From Ophiosphaerella korrae (Eukaryota; Ascomycota; Dothideomycetes; Pleosporales; Phaeosphaeriaceae), in assembly GCA_028456385.1 (NCBI GenBank), contig JALNQF010000008.1:124001-188000 (forward strand): a stretch of DNA of 64,000 bases, written 5' to 3'. Positions 11,718 to 23,688 of the stretch are shown in pieces; position 1 is the stretch's first letter, and every line of letters begins with the position of its first letter. The position numbers were made by a program, and so were the translations under genes. The notes below the pieces were generated by a model. That model made no database searches and was not told where the DNA came from. It saw nothing but the letters and a program-made list of their open reading frames with translations.

Positions 11718-12305
11718 TCACGTGCCTGACAAAGCCTTCTCAACCACCTCCCTCGGCCTCCCCTCCATTGGTATCTCCAACGCCAACTCCCTACCCCTCT
11801 CCGTCATCTTTGCCCACGTCTTGCGCAATATCCCCAGTATCTTCTCCTCGTCGTGTTCCTTCTCAAAAGCCTCAAACTGATCGTCTAGGAAGACTAGACA
11901 GGCCACATCCTCCAACACCTGCGTCTCGCCATCCGACTTCAGCGCCTCCTTGCGCATGAGCGCACCCACGCGCGCCGCTGTGTCTGCGCCGTACCCCGCG
12001 TCCAGACATATCTGTTGCACGTGCTCTGCCTGGACCGTTTTCAGCTTAGAGCGCCACGCGTGGTATCCGACTTTTGTCATCGGGTATGAGGCGCGGGGTA
12101 TTTCCCAGCGGCGGAAGTGCTGGGCGCGAATGGCGAGACGCAGGGCATCGGAGGGGCTAGGGTCGCGCTTTTCGAGGTAAGCCGTGCATTTGCGGGCGTA
12201 GTGGAGCTCGTATGGTGTTTCGGTGTTGTTGGATGTGGTTTTGGTGGGGTCGAGGGCGTGGGCAGCGTCAATGGCTGCGAGGGCGGTTGTGTAGGGTGTG
12301 GACAT
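11718..12305 (-). CDS. DUF4202 family protein
   Basis: A 195-residue single-exon protein matching the DUF4202 pattern found in bacteria and fungi. Signature stretches are ELHYARKCTAYLEK, LAIRAQHFRRWEIPR, SYPMTKVGYHAWR, MRKEALKSD, LEDVACLVFLDDQFEAF and ILRKTWAKM. The His and Arg residues in HYAR and RAQHFRRWEIPR look like the conserved core. The start is the ATG at 12305; only a GTG lies upstream in frame. The family's biochemical role is not established, and the all-helical, His/Asp-containing pattern only hints at an HD-like fold (inference). The protein is probably soluble, with no signal peptide. Confidence 0.85.
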   Translation of the reverse strand: MSTPYTTALAAIDAAHALDPTKTTSNNTETPYELHYARKCTAYLEKRDPSPSDALRLAIRAQHFRRWEIPRASYPMTKVGYHAWRSKLKTVQAEHVQQICLDAGYGADTAARVGALMRKEALKSDGETQVLEDVACLVFLDDQFEAFEKEHDEEKILGILRKTWAKMTERGRELALEIPMEGRPREVVEKALSGT

Positions 12306-13105
12306 TATGGGGGACGCGTGGTGCACAGGTTCTCTAGATATTGCGTAGATACTATTGCATGACGTGTGTCTCCTTTCGGGGTATTGTCAGGCATATTGGC
12401 TGGGGTTTGATTCGTTGGGAGAGCGAGGCAGCGGTGGTTGCCCCACGTTTTGGGTGGGGGTGACGAACGCAAAAACATCAGACCACTTTCTCCAAAGGCT
12501 GTAAGATTGATGAGGAGAGAAAGGCCTAGATGCTTGCCTCCCTTGCGTGCGTAGGCCCAGACCAAGTTTTCGTCTGCGTCGATCTGTCCTTTTTGGGCAA
12601 TTTGGGCGACCCTCTGTTCCTCATATTCCTCAGTTGCCCAGATCCACACCCGTCAGCATTGGCGTTGCCTTGTTCTTCCCCCTCGCCAAAAGTTATAGTG
12701 GCTGGGAAATTACTTCGTCGATCTACCGCTTACAATAGCTCTACTGGCTCACCTTGATCATCCTGGCGGGGGAGGCGAGCCTTGCCAGCCACTCGTTCTA
12801 CGACTGCCGCGAGTCGGCCAGACTCTGGGTGCCGAATGGGGCGTGACCACCACTGCGGATGTTACGCGCTCGGTTATGGTCGTAAATCCTCCCGGCGCTC
12901 TATTCTGGAAATATGACGGAAGCCCGGTCTTTACACTTCGCCACCGGTCCTCTTCAAAAGCTGATTTCGCGAGTCAACCTCGTAAATCAACGCGCAATCC
13001 TAGTTGGAGAGCCTCACCACGTAACATTATAACCTGGCACAGCCGCCAATATGAATTATGCTATGTTACCTCTAGTGTGCCTCGCCGCAACTGGTACTTG
13101 CCTTC
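12306..13105. other. Intergenic, divergent; possible decayed coding sequence
   Basis: This region lies between DUF4202 (minus) and the first homeobox gene (plus). A minus-strand frame of about 114 codons (12649-12305) is open but has no ATG and a mixed composition. Upstream codons contain stops. I can support only promoter sequence and perhaps an old relic. Confidence 0.4.
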
Positions 13106-15111
13106 ATGGATCCTGAACTCTTGCACCATGAATCGACAATCGATCACCTCTTCGAGTTCACGAAGCAACCCTACTTTGCATTCGATGATGCATCCTTCAA
13201 CTTCTCGGCATACTACAACACAGCTTCCTCAACTGCCCCTGGTCATCATGTGACTGAACCCACAAAAGGGCGGCCTCAAGAGGCAATTGCGCTAGGACCA
13301 ACACAGTCACCAAACCCATATACACTACAACCATCTGCCATCCTAGAAGATAAGCCAACAACAATCGTCAAACAGCCAATACCAAAGTCAGCACGATCAA
13401 AGATATCTTTGAAAGTGAAGCAAATACTAAACACGCAGTTTCGCCGACACCCGTACTTGAACAAGACTGTTAGAGCTGAGTTAGCAAGCTCTACAGGCCT
13501 CACAGAACGAATGGTGCAAAATTGGTTTGCCAACACTAGAGCCCGAACAGACGTTGCGGTCGGTTAGTGCCATCGGTGCCGTTCTCGCACTTGGTCTATT
13601 GGATTTAACTTGGTCTATAGGCACGGAAGAAACATGCAACAGAGCAGTTGATTCTCCAGACTGCTGTCTTGATGCTTCAAATGATATATGCTCTCGTGGC
13701 CAATCTGCCGACGTACCTTGGCCATCCAAATGCTTAAACTCTATCCATGACACAACTCCGATCTCATCAATAAAGCCATCTATTAGCCGTGTTGATTCTG
13801 TGGCCTCGGTAGCTTCTTTCGTCTCCAACCCCCACAGCATGCTTAGCATGAGATCTGTCGATTACCGAGGCTCTCGACAAGGGCGGCGTGCCTGGAAATC
13901 TGGCGCAACTCTAGATCACAAGTCCCTTCTCGCGGATCCAGGCTTCAGTATCCTCAGCCCCGATTCTGGATTTTGCAGCGATGATGCCGAATCGTTGCAT
14001 CTGAATCAAGATATACCAATACCACTACTACCTAGGGTAGGCCAAACCTCAAAGATATCAACAAAAAGGTATTACTGCACATGGCCAGATTGTCAAGAAG
14101 CCTTTCGCCATCGATTCGAATGGGAGCGGCATGAGGAGGCCATCCATTATCGTCCTTATCGATGGATTTGTTGCGACGAGGAAGCCGAGCTTGAACCCCT
14201 CACACAATGCTGCCACTGCTTGAAACGAGATGTGCCCCTATTACATGGCGCCACTCAGTCTTTATCCACTTGTGTTAAGAAGCCAGCAGCAAAACGCACA
14301 TTTTTCCGACAGGACCAGCTCACCCAACATATGAGAAGACATCTTTCAGATTCTTACACTCAGAAGTGCATCTCCGCGAGGTTACCTGATCTGGTCACAG
14401 CCTGGAAATCCGCCAATCCGGCCATGGAAACTCACGCACTTCACTGCGGATTCTGTGGGCTCTCTTTTTCGACCTGGAAAGAACGGACAGACCACGTTTT
14501 TAACCATCTTCAGCGAAAAATATGCAAATCGGCCTGGTGGCCCGAGAGACTTCCGCTCTTTAATCTCAACATGACATCGTAAGACATCTTACACCCAACA
14601 TCCACCACCACTGCTGACGCCGTGAAGCATCTCATCCCTAATCTGCAACTGCTGCGGCAAAATTTACAAAGACTTCGACACCGCCGCCGCACACCACCCA
14701 ATCTGCACCACCTGGTCCTGCCGCTACCTCCCGGATCCCCACCTAATCTTCTCCACCCATGATGACGATGCCCTATCCTACCCCATCGCAACATGCATTC
14801 TCTGCTCCTTCGAGGTCTATGGTGAAAACGGCTGGTGTCAACAAGAGCTCGCGCAACATGCAGAAATACATGGCCTGCGGTCTTGCGCACAAGGTATTTT
14901 CACCGAGTACAAGGACTTCGCGGAGCATTTGAGGGATGAGCATGGTGCGGATTGGGTGTATGAGGGGCGGGCAGATTCATGGAAGTATTTACAGGGTTTG
15001 AAGAGAAGGAAGGGCGAGGGGGCGGTTGTGTGCAGCTTGCAGATGATGGGAGAGAGCCCGTTTTGTTTGGGGAAGGGAGTGGTGAGGGTTTGGAATGTTA
15101 TTCCTGGATGA
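13106..15111 (+). CDS. Homeobox-C2H2 zinc finger transcription factor, tandem copy A
   Basis: Predicted nuclear DNA-binding protein of 632 residues. Exons are 13106..13562, 13621..14578 and 14628..15111 (introns gttagt..tatag and gtaaga..tgaag). The homeodomain lies at about 94-149, with recognition helix MVQNWFANTRART. The intron follows directly after it. Exon 2 has the family motif RGSRQGRRAWK, then finger 1 (YYCTWPDCQEAFRHRFEWER, spacing C-x4-C-x12-H-x4-H), a Cys-rich middle block, TFFRQDQLTQHMRRH and finger HCGFCGLSFSTWKERTDHV ending FNH. Exon 3 adds another Cys/His block (CNCCGKIYKDF, TTWSCRYL, CILCSFEVYG). Homeobox plus C2H2 fusions are known in ascomycete genomes but largely uncharacterised. 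It is the first of three tandem paralogs in the same orientation. Confidence 0.87.
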
Positions 15112-15605
15112 CAGAGTCAGGCGTTCCTTGTGTGGTTTGGATATGGCTACGGTGGTTTAGATGCACTGTAAGCTGTTCATGCTTGAACTCAAGCTACCCA
15201 AGTCTTTAATCACGTCTACAGGTTTTCCACGCGTATATTCCATTCAGCTAACAAGTCACGTGACATAATGACTGTATTTGTTTCCTGTTCGAGAAACACT
15301 TTCATTTTGCTACCAAATGATCAATAAATTTTTTTATAGTTATCCCACAATCACTAAAGACTAAGATGTCCTCACCGAAAATTCATGGCTTTACAGGTTG
15401 CCATGGATAGCTGCAGGGAGGTTAGCACTTTTTCAGTATAGCGTGCTAGCGCAGCTTTGCATGCATTCGCGGCCAACCTCAAAAATCAACGCTAACTTTG
15501 ACCTTCAGCCTCATTCCACGGCTGTTATTTCTAGTCTTCGCCCTCCCGCCACGGGTGTGGTAAAATGTCCGATGGTTTCCGCCACCCTGTGAGCTCCTTG
15601 TTGCC
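15112..15605. other. Intergenic, promoter of homeobox copy B
   Basis: AT-rich for the first 250 bases, with a T-run and TATAG near 15330, then more balanced before the ATG at 15606. No gene is evident. Confidence 0.5.
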
Positions 15606-17892
15606 ATGGAGCCTGAGGTCTTCACATTCGAATTCGATTCACATTACGATCACTTTGGAGATGCAGCTACAATCGAGTCTTTCCTATCAACAAATGGCTT
15701 CCTCGGTCCATCCTGTTTAGCAGGAGATGATGATTTTGCATCTTTTCCGGTATTCAACTATGACATCGGTTTCGATTTTGTCCCCGTTACGGACCCCCCG
15801 CTCCCCGCACACCTAATAGAAACTGAGCAACAATATCCATGGTATAGCGCACTACATACATTTCCCAATTCTCAGTGCGATGAGATAGGCAATTTTGGAC
15901 AGCCATTCATTCATGATCAAGATTGGTTTAACCCTCAAATCTATCCCATTGATGAGGCTGAGAAACAGGCTGTCCTTGTAGCTCCGCCCTCCCCTGCAGA
16001 ACAACAAGGATCTCCTCCATTTTTCTTGCAAATAGACGGTAATGAAGATTTCAATGCATCATTCTTGCAAGTCCCTAGTACAGCCTCGGGACTTGGGAAT
16101 GTATCTACATCGATAGAGCCTCCAACCGAAGCCGCCTCGGCGCCTCGACCGCCAACGTCAAGACGAACATTCATTTCTCGTCAGGCAAAATCCCTATTAG
16201 ATGCAAGCTTCGCAATCGATGTTTACCCTAGCGATGAGGTTATTGCTGCGCTTGCGTGTCAGACTTCACTTCCGAGTACTTCAATCAAAACCTGGTTTGC
16301 AAACGCCCGATCCCGTAACAAACCGGCAGATTGTGAGTTAATGTGGCTTACTATCAAGTTAAATTTCGAACTCATCAAGCATAGATCCATCACAAAAGAG
16401 CGTGACAGTTGCAAATCTAGATGAGCTAAATCGAGTTTCGCCCCGACCAAACAATGCCTCAGTCGAAAGATACCTTGCTAATTCTCGTGTGGACGAGACC
16501 ATAATAATTCAGGATTTATCCTCGGACTCCTGGTCACCTGATCCAACACTACCAATGGAGATCTCGTCGCCAGGGCAGTCTCATGCGAATTCTAAGTCTA
16601 TTGGCACTCCTAGTTCGATGGTTAGCGTTGGCAGCTTCCACTCAGGCGACTCACGAGGATCGCGTCAAGGTCGAAGAGGCTGGAACAAGTCCAATGAAAA
16701 AAACGCAAAGGCTCCAACTCACGAAAAAAAGTCTCGGTACTTCTGCACCTGGCCTGATTGCAGTCGAAAATTCCGCCATCGATTTGAATGGCAGCGCCAC
16801 AAAGAGGCCGTGTACTACTGCCCTCATCAGTGGGTTTGCTGTTCTGAGCAGGGTACGGACGATGCCCTGAAAATCTGTATTGTTTGTGATAAAGAGAATG
16901 TAACACTTCGGCATCTAGCTGAGGAACACTTCTCTACGTGCTCCAAAAAGCCGACTTGGGATCGTACATTCTATCGGTCGGACCAGATGAAGAACCATAT
17001 CAAAAGACATCTAACCTCGCTGGGTTCAGATGGCCGTACCCCAATTGTACCTGAAGCACTTTTGAAAGCTTGGAAATGCGACATTGTTAACCTGCCAAAA
17101 TCTAGCGTGCATTGTGGCTTTTGCGGAAGCATATTCGAAACCTGGGAAGCACGCAGCATTCACGTATCTGATCATATAAGGAATGGAATTCGGAAGTCAG
17201 CATGGTGGTTGGATCGGCTGGCAGCACCATCCAACTCTCAGGATGTGTTAGTACATTTGTGTTTCAAAATGTATGGATAAATTCTTACATCGTATAGCAT
17301 ACAGGCGCCTGAGGAAACGACATGGCAGCAAATATTCGACGCTTTCGAGGATACCGATAGCTGTGACGCGCGTTGCAAATCGTGGTCCTGCCGCTTTTTA
17401 CACGACCACAATGGCCTCATCCGCATTACATGCCGGGGTTGCTACCGCGACTTGATAGCCACGCATGGTATGCCCATGCCTAAATGTCCTTCACCTCACT
17501 GCGCTCAAGAGTTCGACTCGGGAAGAGCAGCCGACCCCACCTCGGAAGAACCACGCGCAGCATTAGTTGTCGCATGTAGGCTTTGCGGCTTTGCAAACCA
17601 GGCGCATGAAGAAATATGGGACTTGGCTCTGCATGATGTTGAAAAACACATCCGGAGACATCCAATTCGAAATTGCTCCCAAGATCTATTTCTGGAGGAC
17701 CCTGAGGCGTTTTGGGCGCACTTGGAGGAGAAGCATGGCGCAACTGTTCGACATAACAGGGTTTTGTTTGGGAGACATACGGGCTTGGATCCGTGGGCCC
17801 AGGAGCATACCTTGAAAATGGTGGATGGCCAGCTTATCGTTTCCTCGGCTGCACTAGCCCCTCAAAATCTACAGCGAGCTCAAATCGTTTGA
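15606..17892 (+). CDS. Homeobox-C2H2 zinc finger transcription factor, tandem copy B
   Basis: 726-residue paralog of the preceding gene. Exons are 15606..16332, 16385..17250 and 17305..17892. The first 170 residues are acidic and aromatic, like an activation region. The homeodomain is at about 185-239 with helix 3 SIKTWFANARSRN. The first intron (gtgagt..catag) again follows it. Next come VANLDELNRVSP, SRGSRQGRRGW, finger RYFCTWPDCSRKFRHRFEWQ, TFYRSDQMKNHIKRH and HCGFCGSIFETWEARSIHV. Exon 3 has CKSWSCRFL, CRGCYRDL and a Cys/His block (CRLCGF..H). In finger 1 the last zinc-binding His of copy A is replaced by Tyr (codon at 16813). The second donor (gtacat at 17251) is weak; gtgtta six bases upstream is the alternative. 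Confidence 0.83.
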
Positions 17893-18175
17893 TATTGAGG
17901 CCAGATCGGATTCACAGCAGAGCTAAGATGAAAAGTAAATGTTCCACAAACTTTTGACGTGCATAGTATACGTGTTCATTTTATGCTGCTGTTTGACTCC
18001 ATTGGTCATCATAATGGGGCTGAGCGCTAGCTGCTTTTTAGGTTAGCACCGCACCCCAAACATCAAGAATTCACCTTGAATCTCAGCCTAGTCTATAATA
18101 GGCGGCTCTCAGTCGCGATCATCATGTTTTATAAGTTATCCCAAGTACTCCGAAATCTCTTCGTCCTGAACAGAT

Positions 18176-20557
18176 ATGGAGAGTCGCCCATTCTTCACCT
18201 TCGATTTCGATCTCGATCATGCCCAAGGTAGAGCCGATGAGTCGAACAGCTTCTTTGATTTTGATGCTTGGGACGCGGGGCAACTCAGACCCGTCACTAT
18301 CCATCAATCTAATCTTACGACCCAGTCTGACAAACAATCATGCACTACCAAGTTGGCTGGCCTAACCCAGACCTCAGCCTTGGGGACATGGCCTACTATA
18401 GAAAATGTGGGGAACCGGCCGTACGCTCCAAAACTTGATACCCTTCTCGCATCTCAAAATGCCACCCCGCTATCTGAGCGTGTGCCCATGGAGCCACAAT
18501 GTTCAATGGCGGAGCCTGTTGTATCACTGTCCCCTATATTGACTGGCGTTTACGATGGTCAGGCACAGGAACAGTATGCCACACTCCAGAAAAGCGATGA
18601 CACAAGGCAATCAATAGCGCCCGCGGCCCCAAAGTTGAGGAGAACGCGTGTTAGCGGGGCAGCCGCAGATATCCTTACGAACTTCTTCCAGAAGAATCCC
18701 TACCCGAATAAGGAGGATATGTCATTCCTTGAGAAGGCTACAAACCTTCCTAACCGGATGATCAAGAATTGGTTCTCCAACAGAAGATCTCGCAAAAGGG
18801 GCATGGGTAAATACCCTCAAACCAATGGCATTTTACAGGATGCTTACTGTTGAAATCTAGGGCCACAAGGATGGACAACTTTTGCTTCTGGGGCTGGCGT
18901 TGGCCCTTCGCCGCGTCGCGCAAGCTCCGACCATAGTCTGTCTGTGGCTAACATTGAAGCTATTGACAGAATATCGCCAGCTGCTAGCGTAAGCTCTTTA
19001 GAGAGATACTTGTTGTCACCATTAAATGACGAAGCAATCCCAGGAGGAGTTATAAGTACCACCTTGCCTCACAATATTGGGGGAGCCACTTTTTCTCCTC
19101 ACCCGATTGAAAATCTGCCAGACTTTGCACATGGACAGTATGCTGATTTGAACGATACTTGCGCTTACGATTGTTCAGCCGAATCGAAAATTATTCCAAC
19201 TCCCCGAAGCTTCGAGGCTTTTCCCTACTTATTGGCCCAGCACCTTGAGTCCCGTCCCCGCAAATCACCCAGTACTTTTGGCTCAGGGAGCTCCATTGGT
19301 TCCTCCATATCTCAAAACTCCACCGTCAGCGCCAATTCTATGAACTCTAGAGGATCTCGACGTGGCCGAAAACTATGGATGCGCTCGCAGCGTGAAGTAA
19401 ATCAGAGGGACATATCGAAGGAGGCTCACTTGGATCCAGTCCCAACAACATCCGACAATAAACGGCGTTACTTTTGCACTGATGCAAATTGTGACGCCCA
19501 ATTCAGGTTCCTCTGGGAATTGGCTCGTCATGAAGAAGCTCTGCATTACCAACCCTACCATTGGATTTGCTGTTTGGAAGAATCGAGTGACTATAATCCC
19601 AGAAAATGCCCCGCCTGCAAGAACTTTGGCTTTTCCTCCGAACACTTCATTCATCGCCATTGTGCCTCTTGTGTGGGCAGAAGCCGAGCAGACCGAACAT
19701 TCTTGCGTGAGGACCAGTTGCTTCAACACATCAATGGAGCTCACCTTGATACCCGGGTAAGAAAAAGAGAAATCTGCCATATATTGTCCAGTTGGAAGAT
19801 TGAAAATCCGACAATCGATCTCTCCTGCTTGAAATGCGGATTTTGTGGCAAAAGCCTTACCAATTGGAAACAGCGCCAAAGTCATGTCGTCGAGCACCTT
19901 AAAGATGGATATTCCAAATCGTCCTGGTGGCCAGGGCGTCTCCCGATGATCCAACACCGGAACGATGGAGTACTTTCAGATAAAAGTACATTTGATTGCC
20001 TGAACTGTGGCCTTATGATTGAGGACATTTATCCTGCAACCACCAGACACACACAGTGTTTCTCCTGGTCTTGTCGTAATCTTCATAGTTTTGAAGATAT
20101 TTTTCGATACCATATTATTGCAGGCGAAAATTTTGAAGAAAATATTTTTCTAGACGGTATTTTTCGAGTTGGGGTACGTCCTTGGAAATATGCTAGATGC
20201 ACACTTTGCGGAGTCACCCTCCGTGGCAACCATGCAGGTGACATACCCTTGTTGGAATCGATGAGGGAACACGCGACATTGCACGATCTACGAAGGTGCA
20301 CACAGGAGAAATTCTCCGATATTCACAAATTCTACGACCATTTGACTCAGGAACACAATGCTGTTAGAGAGGCATATGGTTTTTTTAAATCGACTCTAGA
20401 AGAGCTATTAAGACCTTGGCAGTGTCACCAGTCGCTGGAAATTAGTTCTGGCAACATTACAGCCTCTCTTTACAATAGATCTCAGGTTCGAACTTACGAA
20501 GTATCGGATTGGCGGCTCTTACAGTCTATACGGGGCAAGCCAGTCAAACCTATGTAG
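18176..20557 (+). CDS. Homeobox-C2H2 zinc finger transcription factor, tandem copy C
   Basis: 775-residue third paralog in two exons, 18176..18806 and 18861..20557 (intron gtaaat..atctag). The homeodomain is at about 154-209 with helix MIKNWFSNRRSRKRG, the most canonical of the three. Splicing joins GMG to PQGWTTFASGAG and restores the paralog motif SVANIEAIDRISP. Then come SRGSRRGRKLWM, finger RYFCTDANCDAQFRFLWELA ending RHEEALH, TFLREDQLLQHINGAH, KCGFCGKSLTNWKQRQSHV and a long Cys/His tail (FDCLNCGLMIED, FSWSCRNLHSF, CTLCGVTLRGNH). The intron present between exons 2 and 3 of copies A and B is absent. DNA targets are unknown. Confidence 0.88.
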
Positions 20558-21022
20558 CAACAGTAATTTGCTTAATCTACCTTCGGATTCGTGTTGCGAT
20601 GTGTTGTACTTTGTTTGAATAATTTGCAACATGCCCTGATACAGTCGCAGCTACTCAAATGATGTGCATGTTTTTGGGATTCCGTTTTCTGATATCTCAG
20701 ATATCCTGATCTATTCTCAATCCATATTCAAGATTGGTATTGAAAGTCAGAATGCGGCGCAAACTCTCGCTGCGAATGCACATGCATATTAGACGTGGCT
20801 TAGCCTTTCAGTACCATTTCACCGCGGCTTACCGAATCCTACAGGACCTACAGTAGATGTAACTGGGTACAATTTACGTGACTGAAACGAACGTTTACGC
20901 TATGTCTTGTTTGAATCTGTATTGAATCTATAAATCTAGTCGAATGGCATCAATATGCAATGATAGCTCCTCTTATCACAAACTTGTCTAAGGAGGAACT
21001 TTAAGCAAACATAAATCCATCA
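20558..21022. other. Intergenic, convergent
   Basis: AT-rich 3' flanks, with a short palindrome tgatatctcagatatc near 20690. No gene is seen. Confidence 0.55.
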
Positions 21023-23688
21023 TCAGACTGGCGTCGTGTGGCCACTCTCTTCCCTGCTCGGATAATCCACTGTGTCTCCTAGCTGGCCCCGTTGATCCAG
21101 TTTCTTCGCATCTCGAACTGCCGCATCAACCGCGTCATGCAAATCAATATGGAAAAATGGTCTATCGACGCCATAAATGGGAGCTAGTGTAGGCCTTTCA
21201 TTCCTCCGTACGAACGTGGTGGAGTGGTTGCTCTCGCTTAACGCTCTTGGCTTACCCTGCTGTAGACCCTTCTGTAGACCCTTCTTCGTATTCCGCCCCT
21301 CTTCGTCCTTGGCCTGTACCTCTCGTCGCAGTATTTCTAAATCACGCTGATCTTCTTCTGTCGCACCGGCAAGTGAAGTCGCGACGGTGTACGCGGGACA
21401 CCAGTTGCCAACTTCATCGAGGCTATTACCGGCGGGGAAACCGAAGCCCGCAAAAGCTAGTGCTCGACGGGTCCAGCTGTTGTGTACGCCCGCGAAGTGC
21501 CACTCGACTAATGATGGAGCTGCGTACCGATCCAACGTGCTGCGTAATTCAATCAGCCCTTGTAGACTGGTAATATCGATTACGTTGACGGTGGAGAAGT
21601 CTAGGACAACTGCTTTGAGGATGGGAAGCTCTGACTTCTCCTCAATAAGCTTTTTGGAAGGGGGTGCGTCGCACCATAAGCGATCACACGGAGAGATACC
21701 ATCATCAGTTTGTGTGCGTTGCGTGTGCGACTTGATGTAGGTTGTTAGATGATCAATGTGGTAAGCTTGATTGATATAATTAAAATTCTCAGCGAACCGG
21801 TAGATGAAGACACCTGGATAAGCGGGCTGGACCTTGATATCAGGATTGCGATTGTCCTTGGTGTCGTAAGGAAGGTAAACCTGGCGTGTTTCTTCAATGT
21901 GCATTTGCAGTGTCAAGGCTGAACTGGAGCATGACGTCGGAGCATGGCTAGCAGCGCTTTCACGAACGATACGTGTTACTCCGACAGACCCGCGGAATCT
22001 TCCTGGATTACGTGCCATGCGAATAAGGAGCATAGCGAACGATAGACCAACAGTAACGTAGATCGCAATCTCAAGGTTGGTGAAGAATGCAATCACAACG
22101 CCGCAAACCCAAATGAAGAGTTCGAAGGGCGAAAACTGCCAGTATTTCAAGAGAGACCTGGGTGGCGTGATTAGGTTAAAAGTACAGTGGATGATCAAGC
22201 CAGCAAGGGCTGCATTTGGGATGTAACAGAACACAGCCGTGAGGGCGTAAAGTGCTAAGACAAGGACCATTGCGCTAAACAAACCAGCAAGAGGTGTGCG
22301 CACCGCGGCTTTGGATAAGACTGCAGAAGCGCCAAAAGAACCAGTGCAAACGTATCCACCTACAAAAGGACTGAGTATGTTAGAGGCTCCTTGAGCAATC
22401 ATCTCTTGAGAAGGGACAATGGTGTAGCCAAAGATACGACCGAACGATTTGGCGATTGCGATGTGTTCAACAATGAGAATGATAATGATGGCAGGTAGTT
22501 CAGAAGCAACCAAACCGAACAACTCGCTGTTCATAGGCGGCACACCAGCATGACTAAACCCTTTAAAGACGTTAGCTACACTTCCTATACTTGTGTATAG
22601 TAACCTCACCCTTATCAATATGCCCAACAATGCGGAACTTTTCTTGTCCCGCGGGCGATTTACGGTTGACGAGCCAGCTGATGAACGTGTAGATCAGAAT
22701 AGTGAATGTGAGCCTTAGAGATGACAGAAGAGACCAGACTCGTTTTTTGCTTGGTTGGCGTAACTCCATCTTGGCGCATGCGCTTCGAATAGCATGGAGA
22801 AGTACAATACATGTAATACCAATTGCAGCATCCATTTTGGTCCTAGGAAGACCTTTGAGCGTATTGATATAGACCTTGTAAGGCGCCTCCCGAGTATGAA
22901 TGCCAGTGATACCAAGAACGGTGGGTAATTGGGTCGCGATGATTGTAATGCTAGCCGACGTAACAAAGGCTGATATGGGAACATATGGGATGAATTCTAT
23001 AAGCCACCCGAGTCGAAGAATACCAAAAACAAATAATGCAGCTCCAGCAGAGAAGGAGAGTGCATGGGCGATATGTTCTGGTTTGTAAACACCGGGATGT
23101 TCAGTTTCAATCTTGCTAATCACACCACCAACTAGAAGAGATCCGACGGCTGTAGTCTGCCGATCATTAGTATATGCGTAATTCTGACAAGGGGATAGAG
23201 AGTATGCATACACCAATGACAATGTCCTTGGAAGTACCAAAGATCCAATATATACACGCTCCGGTAAAGGTGGTATAGAGACCGAAAGCAGGCGTAAGTC
23301 GAGCAAGTAGCGCATACGCCATAGCCTGCGGCACAACAACCAGACCAACGGTAATACCTTGACATGTTCAGTTGAATTCCCAATGTCTCAGGCTTCTTGA
23401 AAACATACCGGCAATAACATCTCCCATCAGCCAGTGTACGTTATACCGCCGCAGCCATTGTGCTGATGGGAACAGTTCGCTCACATACTCAGCAACGCCT
23501 GCTGAAGATGGTACTAAATCGCGGAACCAGTCTGCAACGGATGGATCATGCTCCTGGTATGTTTGATTGATTGCTTCTCTTGCGATTTGCTCCAAGGATA
23601 TCCTTTGCTTGTGTCGTTCCTCGGAAGAGACAGTAAATATTCTCCTTGCTTTTCCAGCCAGGTAAATCCTCATTTTGGCTCCATCCAT
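21023..23688 (-). CDS. SulP-family sulfate permease with STAS domain
   Basis: Plasma-membrane sulfate transporter of 836 residues. Exons are 23688..23409, 23357..23212, 23156..22610 and 22560..21023, with introns gtatgt, gtatgc and gtgagg at the 5' sides. Exon 2 gives the SulP signature ITVGLVVVPQAMAYALL and FGLYTTFTGACIYWIFGTSK. Exons 3-4 supply the remaining membrane helices (for example LPAIIIILIVEHIAIAKSFG and FVGGYVCTGSFGASAVLSKA). The C-terminal third is the STAS domain (VVLDFSTVNVIDITSLQGL), followed by a polar tail. Length and order match fungal high-affinity sulfate permeases (SUL1/CYS14 type). Substrate is inferred from family; related SulP members can carry other anions. Confidence 0.92.

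Noticed and set aside
12305..12649. 114-codon minus-strand frame upstream of DUF4202
   Set aside because: It begins with GTG, contains no recognisable domain and reads through the neighbour's leader.
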